NCBI RefSeq assembly: GCF_001434895.1
Contig: NZ_AZEE01000027.1
Coordinates: 245,360 to 309,359 of the forward strand
Direction: 5' to 3'
Source of the DNA: Secundilactobacillus odoratitofui DSM 19909 = JCM 15043
Lineage (GTDB): Bacteria > Bacillota > Bacilli > Lactobacillales > Lactobacillaceae
DNA length: 64,000 bases
Positions 8,736 to 21,300 of this stretch are shown here, piece after piece (the first letter of the stretch is position 1; every line of letters begins with the position of its first letter). A model generated the notes under the pieces. The model made no database searches. It was not told the DNA's origin and saw nothing but the letters and a program-made list of their open reading frames with translations. Position numbers and translations under genes: made by a program.

Positions 8736-8886
8736 CGCTGGTTCAGTTGCTGTGGGACCGGCTTCAGCCACGTAACCGTGTCTTTCGCCTCGCTTGTGAG
8801 CCTTCATAACCCGAAGTCTCACAAGCGTCCAGTACGAGTAAGCGCTAAAGCGCCAACTCGTACTTCTCACTGCAACTGAACCAGCG
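8736..8886 (-). ncRNA. Family-1 structured intergenic element, copy A
   Basis: The outer stem has a 15-bp perfect match (8736-8750 with 8872-8886). Read on the minus strand it carries the shared core: GCAGTGA, a hairpin, TGGACG, a second hairpin, then CGAGGCGAAAGACACG with a CACG/CGTG hairpin and CCGGTCCCACAGC. It pairs head-to-head with copy B. Function unknown; see the findings. Confidence 0.7.
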
Positions 8887-9015
8887 CGTTTCCTTCCGTT
8901 ATCGTTACCAATACGAGATTAGACACAGATCTAATATTGGTACGCATTGCGTTGATCGAATTTGAACTCAAAAAGACATGAAACTTCGTACTTCACCCAC
9001 AGTGTGAGCCGTAGT

Positions 9016-9190
9016 GCCAGAAGCCTGCTTTTTGGACGGGGTTGCAGTGACTAGTGCCACTTTGCGCGCATGCGCTTAGTGGCACTGGACGTTTCTGAGA
9101 CTCGTGGTCTGCGAGGCTCAGAAGCGAGACGGAAAACGCGAAGCGGTTGAAGTCGGTCCCACAGCAACTCCGTCCAAAAAGCAGACTGGC
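9016..9190 (+). ncRNA. Family-1 structured intergenic element, copy B
   Basis: Outer stem 9025-9045 with 9164-9184, closed further by GCCAG/CTGGC. The inner hairpins are AGTGCCACT/AGTGGCACT and TTCTGAG/CTCAGAA, followed by GCGAGACGGAAAACGCG and GGTCCCACAGC. The apparent reading frames crossing it are by-products of the structure. Confidence 0.7.
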
Positions 9191-9232
9191 GGCCGAAGGC
9201 GGCCTAAACCCATGGATTTTCACGAACACACC

Positions 9233-9274
9233 AAAAAGCACCTGTTCCTCAAATTCGAGGAACAGGTGCTTTTC
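9233..9274 (-). terminator. Terminator of the giant Ig-repeat adhesin gene
   Basis: A 17-bp perfect stem (9234-9250 with 9257-9273) around a six-base loop, flanked by A and T runs. It lies 29 bases after the stop at 9303 on the minus strand. Confidence 0.9.
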
Positions 9275-9302
9275 ATGAATCAATGAGAATCAAAGCTAAG
9301 AA

Positions 9303-12300
9303 CTAGTTACGCTTACGACGCTTAGTAGCACCCGCAAGGCCTAAGCCTGCAAGAATCATACCAAGCAATCCAAGGGCACCGGCTTCATTTTGATTTTCAT
9401 CAGTTTGTGGCAATTGCTTCTTAGCAGTTGTCGCATTGTTTTGGTCTTGACCAACGCCTTGTGATGATGTGTTGGCAACCGAAGCGTTGTTGCTGTTGCT
9501 ATCAGTTGAATCACCACTGTTATCACCAGTTGTCGAATCACTACCATTTGTAGCAAATGGTTCTTCTTTACCGTTACCAGAAGCATCAGTTGTTTGATCG
9601 CCTTCAGCTTCAACAGTTACAGTGGTTGTCGCACCATCGGCCGTGGTAATCGTCAATTGATCACCGGCTGAGATACCGTTACCACCTTGGTTAGCAGGAA
9701 TGGTAATTGAGAAGTTCCCATTGCCATCAGCCGTACCAGAAGCAACGTGATCACCCTTACTGTTCGTCACCGTCACAGTTGTGTTTGGTGTCGTGGTCCC
9801 AGTAACTGTGATACTACCATCGTCACCCTTCGTGGCCGTTGGGTTCGTAATTGTTGGCTCACCCGTCGTACCAGTTGTGGTGCCCGTGGTCGTATCAGTC
9901 GTCGTACCCGTTGTGGCAGTCGTACCACCAGGAACAGTAATCACAATTGAATCACCGTTCTTTGGCGTTACCGTCAATGGATCGCCTGGTTTAACAGTCT
10001 TGCCATCCACTGAAATGGTGAAGTTGCCCTTACCATCTGACGTGCCGGTTGCAACTGGGTTACCATTTGCATCCTTGATCGTCACAGTCGTGTTTGGCGT
10101 TGTCTTACCAGTTACCGTGTAACCGCCATTACCATTATCAGTAATCTCTGGGTTAGTAATCGTTGGCTTAGGTACGGTTACCGTGACCGCATCACCATTC
10201 TTTGGCGTTACCGTCAAAGTATCACCTGGCGTAACATCTGAGCCAGATACTGGAATGGTGAAATCGCCGTTAGCATTAGTCGTACCCTTAGCGATTGGGT
10301 TGCCCTTGGCGTCGGTAATTGTGATTGGCGTATTTGGTGTGGTCTTACCAGTTACGGTGTAGCCACCCTTACCATCATTGGTTACCGCTGGATCCGTGAT
10401 AGCTGGTGTGGTTTCAGGGACAGTCACCTTGGTTGGGTTACCGTTTTCTGGGGTAATTGTAACATCGCCACCAGGTTTAACAGTATTGCCATCCACTGGA
10501 ATCGTGAAGTCACCGTTACCATCTGAGGTACCAGTACCAATCGTCTTACCTTTATCATCAGTAATCGTGACTGGCGTGTTTGGCGTTGTCTTACCAGTAA
10601 CGTCATACCCACCATTATCAGTTGGCTTGACGGTTGGATCCGTCACACTTGGCTTCGTTGTGTCAGGCACAACGGCCGTGTTTGAGACGCCGTTATCTGG
10701 TGTAATCGTAATGGTTTGACCTGGTTTAACATCGCTACCCTTCACTGGAATCGTGAAGTCACCATTGCCATCGGAAGTCCCCTTGGCAATTGGGTTGCCG
10801 TTAGCATCCGTAATCGTCACTGGGGTATTTGGCGTCGTCTTACCAGTTACCGTGTAATCTGAACCGTCCGGAGTAACGGTTGGATCACTAACAGTTGCTG
10901 GTGTCGTCGTTGGCGTCGTAGTGGTATCTTCTGGCACTGTGACCTTGGTTGGGTTGCCATTATCTGGGGTGATTGTGACATCATCGCCAGGTTTAACAGT
11001 ATTGCCATCCACTGGAATCGTGAAGTTACCATTACCATCTGAAGTACCAGTACCAATCGTCTTACCCTTATCGTCAGTGACAGTCACTGGGGTATTTGGT
11101 GTGGTCGTACCAGTTACCGTGTAATCACCATTGTCAGTTGGAGTAACCACTGGATCAGTCACCGTTGGCTTCGTGTCATCAGGCACAACAGCGGTGTTTG
11201 AAATACCGTTGTCAGGTGTAATCACAAGCGTTTCACCTGGTGTTACCTTTGCGCCAGCAACCGGAATTGAGAAGTTCCCATTGACATCCGCGTTACCGCT
11301 AGCAATGACGTTACCGTCTTTGTCAGTAACTGTGACGTGGGTGTTTGGAGAAGTCGTCCCGGTGACGTTGTAGTTATTGCCATCCGTCACAATAATTGGG
11401 TTGGCAATCGTTGGGGTATCAGCTGCAGGTACGGTGACCGTGGTTGGGTTACCGTCCTTTGGCGTAACTGTGACATCATCACCTGGTTTGACAGAACCAC
11501 CATCAACCGGAATGGTGAAGTCGCCGTTACCATCTGAAGTACCAGTACCAATTGGGTTACCCTTCTCATCGGTAATGGTTACCGGTGTGTTAGGATCCGT
11601 CTTACCAGTTACCGTGTAGTCGCCACCGTTCGTTGGTGTGATGGTTGGATCAGTCACCGTTGGTTTAGTGGTGTCTGGCACCTTCGCAGTGCTTGGCGTC
11701 CCATTCTTAGGTGTGATCGTCACAACTTGACCAGGGGTTACGTTGCTGCCCAATGGAATGGTGAAGTCACCATTGCCATCTGCAATACCAGCAGCAATTT
11801 GGTTACCCTTATCGTCGGTAATCACAACTGGTACGCCTGGTGTGGTCTTACCAGTAACGTTGTAACCCCCGTTGCCGTTAGATACGACAGCTGGATCGGT
11901 AATCGTTGGTTTAGTAGTTGGCACTGAAACGGTTGTCGTGTTGCCAGCCTTAGGTGTGACGTTGATGTCGTCACCTGGGTTGACCGCATCGCCATCCACT
12001 GGAATGGTGAAGTGACCGTTACCATCTGAGGTACCAGTACCAATCGTCTTACCATTGTCGTCCGTCAGCGTAACTGGCGTATTTGGTGTCGTGTTACCAG
12101 AAACGTTGTAGCCACCGTCATCATTAGGTGTCACAACTGTATCCGTTGCCGTTGGCTTGCTACTATCAGGAACTGTAGTTGACTTCGAAACACCGTTGTC
12201 TGGCGTCAAGGTGACAGTATCGCCGCCCTTAACCGTTGTATCCAGTGGAATCGTGAAGTTACCGTTACCATCTGAAGTACCAGAACCAACAACTTTACCA

Positions 12301-15300
12301 TTGTCAGTCACTGTGACGTTCGTGTTTGGTGTCGTCTTACCAGTTGCCGTGTAACCACCCTTGCCATCTGGTACAACGGTTGGGTTAGTGATCGTTGGCG
12401 TTGCTGCAACAATTGCTGAAGGAATCGTTGCCTTTGTGGCATTACCATCCTTAGGCGTTACAGTAACTTCTTGACCTGGTTTAACAAGGCTACCATCAAC
12501 ACCGATGATAAAGTTACCATTCACATCGGAAGTACCGCTACCAAGGATGTTACCGTTCTTATCAGTAATCGTAACTGGTGTGTTGGCCGCTGTAGTTCCA
12601 GTAAACTTGTAGTCACCAGTTGCCGTTGGTACGACCGACAAGTTCTTGATGCTTGGTTTAGTGGCATCAGGTACCACTGCCGTATTTGAAATACCGTTGG
12701 CTGGTGTCAACGTAATGGTTTGACCCGGCGTAACCTTCGTGCCACTCACTGGAATCGTGAAGTCGCCGTTAGCATCCGCCGTACCCGTTGCAATCACATT
12801 ACCATCATCGTCGGTAATGGTTACCTTCGTGTTTGGCGTGGTCTTACCTGTGACGTTGTAATTGCTACCGTTTGGCGTCACGTTAGGACTTGTGATGGTT
12901 GGGGCATCCTTAGCTGGAACCGTCACCGTGGTTGGGTTGCCATCCTTTGGTGTTACCGTGAGGTCTTCACCAGGTTTAACCTTTGACCCGTCCACTGGAA
13001 TCGTGACGTTACCATTGCCATCTGAGGTACCGCTGGCAATTGGGTTACCCTTGTCATCTGTAATCGTGACTGGTGTGTTTGGATCCGTCTTACCAGTAAC
13101 CGTGTAACCACCATTGTCAGTTGGCGTAATCGTTGGATCAGTCAACGTTGGCTTAGTGGTATCTGGCACAACTGCTGTGTTAGACGTGCCGTTTTCTGGT
13201 GTGATCGTAATCGTATCGCCAGGTTTAACTGTGCCAGTAACTGGAATACTGAAATCTCCGTTACCGTCGGAAGTGCCTGTACCGATAGGATTACCTTGGT
13301 CATCCGTCAATGTAACTGGCGTGTTTGGCGTGGTCTTACCAGTTGCGACGTAGCCACCGTTACCATCTGAAGTAATCGTTGGGTTAGTAACCGTTGGCGT
13401 CGTCTCTGGCACGGTAACCGTGGTTGGGTTGCCGTCCTTTGGCGTAACCGTCAAGTCTTCACCTGGCTTTACATCGCCATCATCAACTGGAATCGTGAAG
13501 TTACCGTTGCCATCTGAGGTACCAGTGGCAATTGGATTACCCTTATCGTCAGTAATTGTAACCGGCGTGTTTGGATCCGTCTTACCAGTAACGTCGTAGC
13601 CACCATTGTTGTTTGGTGTCACATCAGTATCCGTAACACTTGGCTTCGTGACATCAGGCACAACAACCGTGTTTGAAATACCGTTGTCTGGTGTAACCGT
13701 CAACGTATCACCTGGTGTGACTTCGCTACCAGTGACTGGAATGGTGAAATCACCGTTACCATCTGAAGTCGTCTTGCCAAGAACCTTGCCATCATCGTTT
13801 GTCAAAGTGACAGGCGTATTTGGCGTGGTCTTGCCAGTTACTTTGTAATCATCGCCATCTGGTGTGATGGTTGGGTCACTAATGGTTGGCGTTGCCGTAG
13901 TTGGCGTGGTGGTATCAGTTGGTACCGTCACAGTCGTTGGGTTGCCATCTTTAGGCGTTACGGTCAGGTCTTCACCTGGTTTCACTTCATTACCATCAAC
14001 TGGGATCGTGAAGTTACCGTTACCGTCTGAAGTGCCCTTAGCGATTGGATTACCCTTTTCATCGGTAACCGTCACTGGCGTGTTTGGCTCAGTCTTACCG
14101 GTGACATCGTAACCACCTTTATCGTTAGGCGTCACAGTTGGATCCGTCACGCTAGGCTTCGTTGAGTCTGGCACAACCGCCGTGTTTGAAATGCCGCCGT
14201 CTGGTGTAATCGTGACCGTTGAGCCTGGTGTCAAATCCTTACCAGCATTAATCGTAAAGTCACCGTTACCATCTGAGGTACCAGATGCAACCAAATTACC
14301 GTTATCATCTGTAACTGAAACGACTGTGTTAGGGGTTGTCTTACCCGTAACCTTGTAGCCGTCAGTAGCGTTACCTATGACTGCAGGATCACTGATTGTT
14401 GGTGTTGCTGGCGTTGTGGTTGCCGTTGGTACGGTGACCGTAGATGGGTTACCGTCCTTTGGCGTTACCGTTAAGTCTTCACCTGGGGTAACGTCTGTCC
14501 CCTTCACTGGAATCGTGAAGTTACCATTGTCATCTGAAGTGCCAGTTGCGACTGGGTTGCCCTTCTCATCGGTAATCGTAACTGGGGTGTTAGGGTCAGT
14601 CTTACCAGTCACATTGTAGCCATCATCAGTTGGCGTAATCGTTGGATTCGTCACACTTGGCTTGGTTGAATCTGGCACAACTGCCGTGTTAGGTGTCCCA
14701 TCTTTTGGCGTAATCGTCACAGTTTGACCTGGTGTCAATTTGCTGCCATCCACCGGAATATCAAAGTTACCGTTGCCATCCGAAGTACCGTTGGCAATTG
14801 GGTTACCTTTATCATCCTTAACGGTCACTGGCGTATTTGGCGTCGTGGTACCAGTTACGTTATAGCCAGTAGTTGGGTCGCCAGTCACGGCTGGATTACT
14901 GATGGTTGACGGAATTGTTGGTACTGTAACCGTTGATGGGTTACCGTCCTTTGGTGTCACCGTCAAGTCTTCACCTGGTGTGACCTTCGTACCGTCCACA
15001 GGAATCGTGAAGTCGCCGTTGCCATCTGAAGTATCAGTTGCGATAGGGTTACCCTTTTCATCGGTAACCGTAACTGGGGTGTTTGGTGTCGTCTTACCAG
15101 TGACATCATAACCACCGTTGCCATCAGGGATAATGGTTGGATCAGTCACACTTGGCTTGGTTGCATTTGGTACAACCGCCGTGTTTGAAACCCCATTTTC
15201 TGGTGTAATGGTGACAGTTTCGCCTGGAATGACGTTATCGCCATCCACTGGAATGGTGAAGTCGCCATTCTTATCTGAGGTCCCTGTCCCAAGTACCTTA

Positions 15301-18300
15301 CCGTTAGGATCAGTGACCGTCACGTGAGTGTTTGGTGTGGTGGTACCAGTAACGTTATAGTTATCACCATTTGTAGCTACGTTCGGATTACTGATAGTTG
15401 GCGAAGTCTTGGCTGGAACAGTGACCGTTGATGGATTACCATCCTTTGGCGTAACGGTTAAGTCTTCACCTGGTTTAACTTCAGTGCCGTCCACTGGAAT
15501 CGTGAAGTTACCACTACCATCTGACGTACCCTTAGCAATTGGATCACCGTTCTCGTCAGTGATTGTCACTGGTGTGTTCGGTGTCGTCTTGCCAGTTACA
15601 GTGTAGTTACCGTCATCAGTTGGCGTGATCTTTGGATCCGTAATGGTGGCCTTGTTATCATCAGGCACAACTGCTGTATTGGACTTCCCATTTTCTGGTG
15701 TAATCTTAACAGTTTCACCTGGTGTCAAATCAGTGCCAGCAACCGGAATGTCAAAGTTACCGTTGCCGTCTGAAGTACCAGTAGCAATTGGATTACCCTG
15801 ATCATCAGTAATTGTCACTGGTGTGTTTGGTGTCGTCGTCCCAGTTACGTGATAGCCATCGGTTGAGTCACCAGTTACAGCTGGGTTGCTAATCGTTGGC
15901 GTTGTTTCTGGTACTGTCACAGTTGTTGGGTTACCGTCTTTTGGTGTTACAGTAAGGTCTTCACCTGGTTTGACAGTATTGCCGTCCACTGGAATCGTGA
16001 AGTCGCCGTTGCCATCTGACGTGCCAGTTGCGACCGGATTACCCTTATCATCAGTGACCGTCACTGGTGTGTTTGGATCCGTCTTGCCAGTTACGTCGTA
16101 GCCACCCTTATCATTTGGTGTGACCGTTGTATCAGTGACACTTGGTTTACTATCATCAGGCACTACAGCGGTGTTTGAAACGCCGTTGTCTGGTGTGATC
16201 GTAACCGTTTCGCCAGGTGTGACAGCTGAGCCGTCCACTGGAATCGAGAAGTCGCCGTTACCGTCAGACTTGCCAGTGCCAAGCACATCACCATTACCGT
16301 TCGTCACAGTCACTGGTGTGTTTGGTGTGGTCGTTCCAGTCACCTTATAGTTATCGCCGTCAGTTGCCACAGCAGGGTTACTGATGGTTGGCGCTGCAGT
16401 CGTTGGTGTCGTAGTTGTTGTGGTCGTCGGTACCGTAACCGTTGATGGGTTACCGTCCTTTGGTGTAACGGTTAAATCTTCACCAGGTGTTACATCGCTG
16501 CCATCCACTGGAATTGTGAAGTTACCTTTGCCATCCGACGTACCAGTGGCAATTGGATCACCGTTATCGTCAGTAACCGTTACTGGTGTATTCGGTTCTG
16601 TCTTACCAGTTACGGTGTAGTTACCATCATTAGTTGGTGTGATCTTTGGATCCGTAATGGTGGCCTTGGTATCATCAGGTACGACTGCCGTATTAGATTC
16701 ACCATTTGCTGGTGTAATCTTAACCGTCTCACCTGGTGTCAAATCAGTGCCAGCAACCGGAATATCAAAGTTACCGTTGCCATCTGAAGTAGTGTTGCCG
16801 ACTGGGTTGCCTTTATCATCAGTGACAGTCACTGGTGTGTTTGGTGTCGTCGTCCCAGTGACATGATAGCCATCGGTTGGGTTACCAGTTACAGCCGGGT
16901 TGCTAATCGTTGGCGTTACAACTGGAACAGTCACCGTTGATGGGTTACCGCCCTCAGGTGTAACAGTAACGCTCTCACCTGGTTTAACATCGGTGCCGTC
17001 AACTGGAATGTTAACGTTACCCTTACCATCTGAGGTGCCACTTGCAATTGGGTTACCCTTGTCGTCAGTAACAGTCACTGGCGTGTTTGGTGTCGTCGTC
17101 CCGGTTACAGTGTAGCCACCCTTACCGTCTGGTGTGATTGCCGGATCAGTGATGCTTGGCTTCGTTGCATCTGGTACGACTGCCGTGTTGGAGATCCCTT
17201 TTTCTGGTGTGATGGTGATGGTGTCGCCACCGGTAACCTTCGTGCCAGAAACTGGGATTGAGAAGTCACCCTTAGCATTTGAAGTACCAGCACCAATGAC
17301 GTAGCCCTTATCGTTCGTTAAAGTAACCACTGTGTTTGGTGTCGTCGTCCCAGTTACGGTGTAGTCTGTGCCATTTGGCGTTACTTTAGGATTACTAATG
17401 GTTGGCACCGTAGTAGCTGGCGTGGTGGTTGTCGTGTCAGTTGGCACGGTCACCGTCGTTGGGTTACCGCCCTTAGGTGTAACCGTCAGATCTTCGCCTG
17501 GTGTGACATCGCTACTATCAACTGGAATCGTAATGTTGCCATTGCCATCAGATGTACCAGTGGCAATTGGGTCGCCGTTCTTATCAGTAACGGTCACTTG
17601 CGTATTAGGTTTAGTTGTCCCAGTGATGATGTAGTCACCGTTGCCATCTGGCGTCATCTTGGCGTCAGTGACACTTGGCTTCGTTGCATCAGGCACAACG
17701 GCCGTATTTGAAATACCACCATCCGGTGTAATTGTGACAGTCTCACCTGGTGTCACCTTGGTGCCGTCTACTGGGATTGTGAAGTTACCATCACCGTCAG
17801 AAGTCTTAGTACCAAGGATGTTGCCTTCACCATCGGTTACCGTTACCGGTGTGTTTGGTTCCGTCTTGCCAGTTACGTTGTAATTATCACCATCAGGTAC
17901 AACGGTTGGGTTGCTGATCGTTGGTGTAACAGTCGTTGGCGTGGTAGTTGTGGTGTCAGTCGGTACGGTCACCGTAGTTGGGTTACCGTCCTTTGGTGTC
18001 ACCGTTAAGTCTTCACCTGGGGTAACGTCCGTACCCTTCACTGGAATCGTGAAGTCACCGTTGCCATCTGAAGTACCGGTTCCGACTGTGGTGCCTTTGT
18101 CATCCGTAATGGTAACTGGTGTATTAGGGTCAGTCTTACCAGTCACGTTATAGCCATCATCCGTTGGTGTAATGGTTGGATCCGTCACACTTGGCTTCGT
18201 TGCATCTGGCACAACGGCAGTGTTTGAAACCCCGTTTGCTGGGGTAATCGTGACAGTGTCGCCACCAGTTACTTTATTACCACTGATTGGAACTGTGAAG

Positions 18301-21300
18301 TCACCCTTACCATCAGAGTTGGCAGTGCCAAGAATATTACCGTTGTCATCAGTTACGGTGACTTTGGTATTTGGCGTGGTCGTACCAGTGACATCGTAGT
18401 TGGTACCATTCGGTGTCACTTTGGGATTACTAATGGTTGGTGCGGTCTTAGCAGGTACAGTTAACGTTGATGGATTCCCATCCTTTGGTGTCACCGTCAC
18501 GTCTTCACCAGGGGTGACAGTCGTGCCGTCCACTGGAATGGTAAAGTCACCGTTACCATCTGAGGTACCAGTCCCAATCGTCTTACCACCAGCATCAGTC
18601 ACCGTTACTGGGGTGTTTGGTGTGGTGTTACCAGTTACGGTGTAATCACCAGTGTCGGTTGGTGTAATCTTTGGATCAGTTACCGTTGCCTTAGTCGTAT
18701 CAGGCACAGCCACCGTACTTGGTGTTCCGTCTTTTGGCGTCATGGTAACTTTATCGCCAGGGTTGACCATGCCGGTAATTGGAATGCTGAAATCGCCATT
18801 CTCGTTTGAATTACCACTGCCAAGTGGGTTACCTTCAGCGTCGGTCAGTGTGACTGGCGTATTTGGCGTGGTCTTACCAGTTGCGATATAACCGTCCTTA
18901 CCATCTGAAACAATGGCTGGATTGCTAATGGTTGGCGTATTAGCTGGCACAGTTACGTCAGTTGGTTCGCCATCCTTTGGTGTTACTGTAATCGTGCCAC
19001 CAGGCGTAACGTCACTACCATCAACTGGCACCGTGAAGTTACCTTTACCATCTGAAGTACCGGAGCCAATGACATTACCACCATCATCGGTCACCGTTAC
19101 TGGTGTGTTTGGCGTGGTGTTACCAGTCACGTTGTACCCGTTATCGGTAGGGGTCACAACTGGATTAGTAACCGTTGGCGTGGTTGTTGTCGTTGTGTCT
19201 TTAGGCACGGTCACTGTGACAGGTGTCCCGTCTTTTGGTGTGACGTTGAGTGTTTCGCCTGGGGTGACATCAGTACCTTTGACTGGGATTGTGAAATCGC
19301 CGTTAGTATCTGCCGTAGCGGTACCAACCGTTTTGGTAGGATCGCTAGGATCAGTAACCGTCACCACAGTCCCTGGCGTGGTCTTACCAGTCACGTTATA
19401 GCCACCGTTACCATCTGGCGTAATCTCTTGATTCGTAATGGTTGGCGTTTCTGCTGGAACCGTCACAGTTGCTGGGTTGCCGCCTTCACCTGGTGTGATG
19501 GTTAAATTATCGCCTGGTTTGACCTCTGTGTTTGGTACTGTAACCGTGAAATCACCGTTAGGATCAGCGATATCGGTACCAACAGGATTACCTGCAGGAT
19601 CAGTAACCGTCACTTCAGTACCCGGCGTGGTCTTACCAGTCACATCATAGCCACCATTGTCATTTGGTGTAATCTTTGGATCAGTTACACTTGGCTTGGT
19701 TGCATCAGGAATAGTTGCTGTCGCTGGTGTCCCATCCGCTGGTGTGACAGTAATCTTTTCACCAGTCGTGACTGAGTCACCTTTTACTGGAATTGAGAAA
19801 GTACCGTCAGGGTTTGAAGTGGTTTTTCCAAGATCAGCACCGTTACTGTTTGTGATAGCAACTTCAGTATTTGGCGTCGTCTTACCAGTTACGGTGTAGT
19901 CTGAACCGTCTGGTGTGACAGTTAGGTCTGTAATGGATGGCGTTTCGGATTCTGTGACAGTACCAGTGACGTTTTTAAGGTCAGCGATGGTGTAGGTTGA
20001 ATCACCGTTACTTAATGCGTTTAAAGCATTAGTAACTTTTGTAATACCATCATCACTCAATTTGTATGAATAAGTCTTATTACCGTTCGCGTCCGTCCCA
20101 GTCTCAGTTACAACGAAATCATCACTCACAAAGGCAGGTAGGTTAAGCCCTTCTACGTCGGTGGTAACCACCTTATCTGCAGCAGCCAATGCAACGGCAG
20201 GATCTTGACCAGCAGCAACCGTGATTGGGTTAAGGGTCAAATGACCAGCAACCTCAGTACCTTGAGAAATCGTTGTGGTTTCAAAGCTCGTCTTAACGTC
20301 TGGCTTGATAGCAAGCAAGGCCTTATCAACGTCTTGTTGAGAGGCGTTTGGATCATCAAGTACCGTTTGGGCAGCTGCAGCAAGATCGGCATCAACGCCA
20401 CTTTCTGCAACGGCAGCCTTTAATTGGGTCTTATCAACGTTTTGATAAGCGATCGTTGTGTTGGAACGCGTTACTGTGTTATAGAGTTTCGTAGCAGTAT
20501 TAAAGGTTTCAGCTGTAAAGGCACCTGGTGTATTGGCCGACAGATCTGGATCTGTGAAGGTCAATGGCACAGCAACCGTTTGGCTGACACCAATCCCACC
20601 ATCGATAACGTGATCGATAACACCGGCAATGGTCCCATTCAAACCACTTGTGATGTTGCTAATGCCATCTGTAATGGCATCAGAGGCAGTTTTAAGTGCA
20701 GCAGATAGGGCGCTAGAGAACGTCGTTAATAATGAACTATTCGTTAAGGTGCTCGTAATTTTAGTGATGGCCGTATCGCCATTTTCATCAGGTTGGGCAC
20801 CAATAGCACTCACTAATGATTGGGCAATCCCGTTTGACCAGCCAATAACATATGAATTTACCATGTTAGAAATGGCTGATGAAACTGACTCATCACTCAT
20901 AGCAGTGACGACACCATCAGTTAAGGTGGCCGCTGCTAATGAGGTCTGTGAAACCCCGTTGGTCATCAAATTTGAGCCATAATCGTTAGCAGATGAAATG
21001 TTGTCCTTGGCAGTTGCAATACCATCTAAATAAGTCTGAATCGCAGCATCAAAGTTAGTTGTATCCGTCCCAAAAATTGGGGCACCAACATCAACCGCCT
21101 TTTGGGCAACACCAACTGCAACAGTCAACGCATCCAGCGCTGCCGAACCGCCACCAGACAGAAAGCTGCTGACAGCTTGAATGACAGTGGTCACAGGAGT
21201 TGTTAAGTACTGCATCCCTGATCCGTTGAAGTTTGAGTTAACAACCGCCATATCGTTGATTTCGTCATCAACGTTGTATTTTTTAACTAAATCTGGATCT

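Noticed and set aside
8993-9286. Overlapping open frames of 60-96 codons on both strands
   Set aside because: They fall on the family-1 element and its flanks; helix pairing makes mirror frames. No start signal.
9610-19940. Regular direct repeats that could suggest a CRISPR array
   Set aside because: Units of about 250 bp encode a continuous protein; no short repeats with unique spacers and no cas genes.
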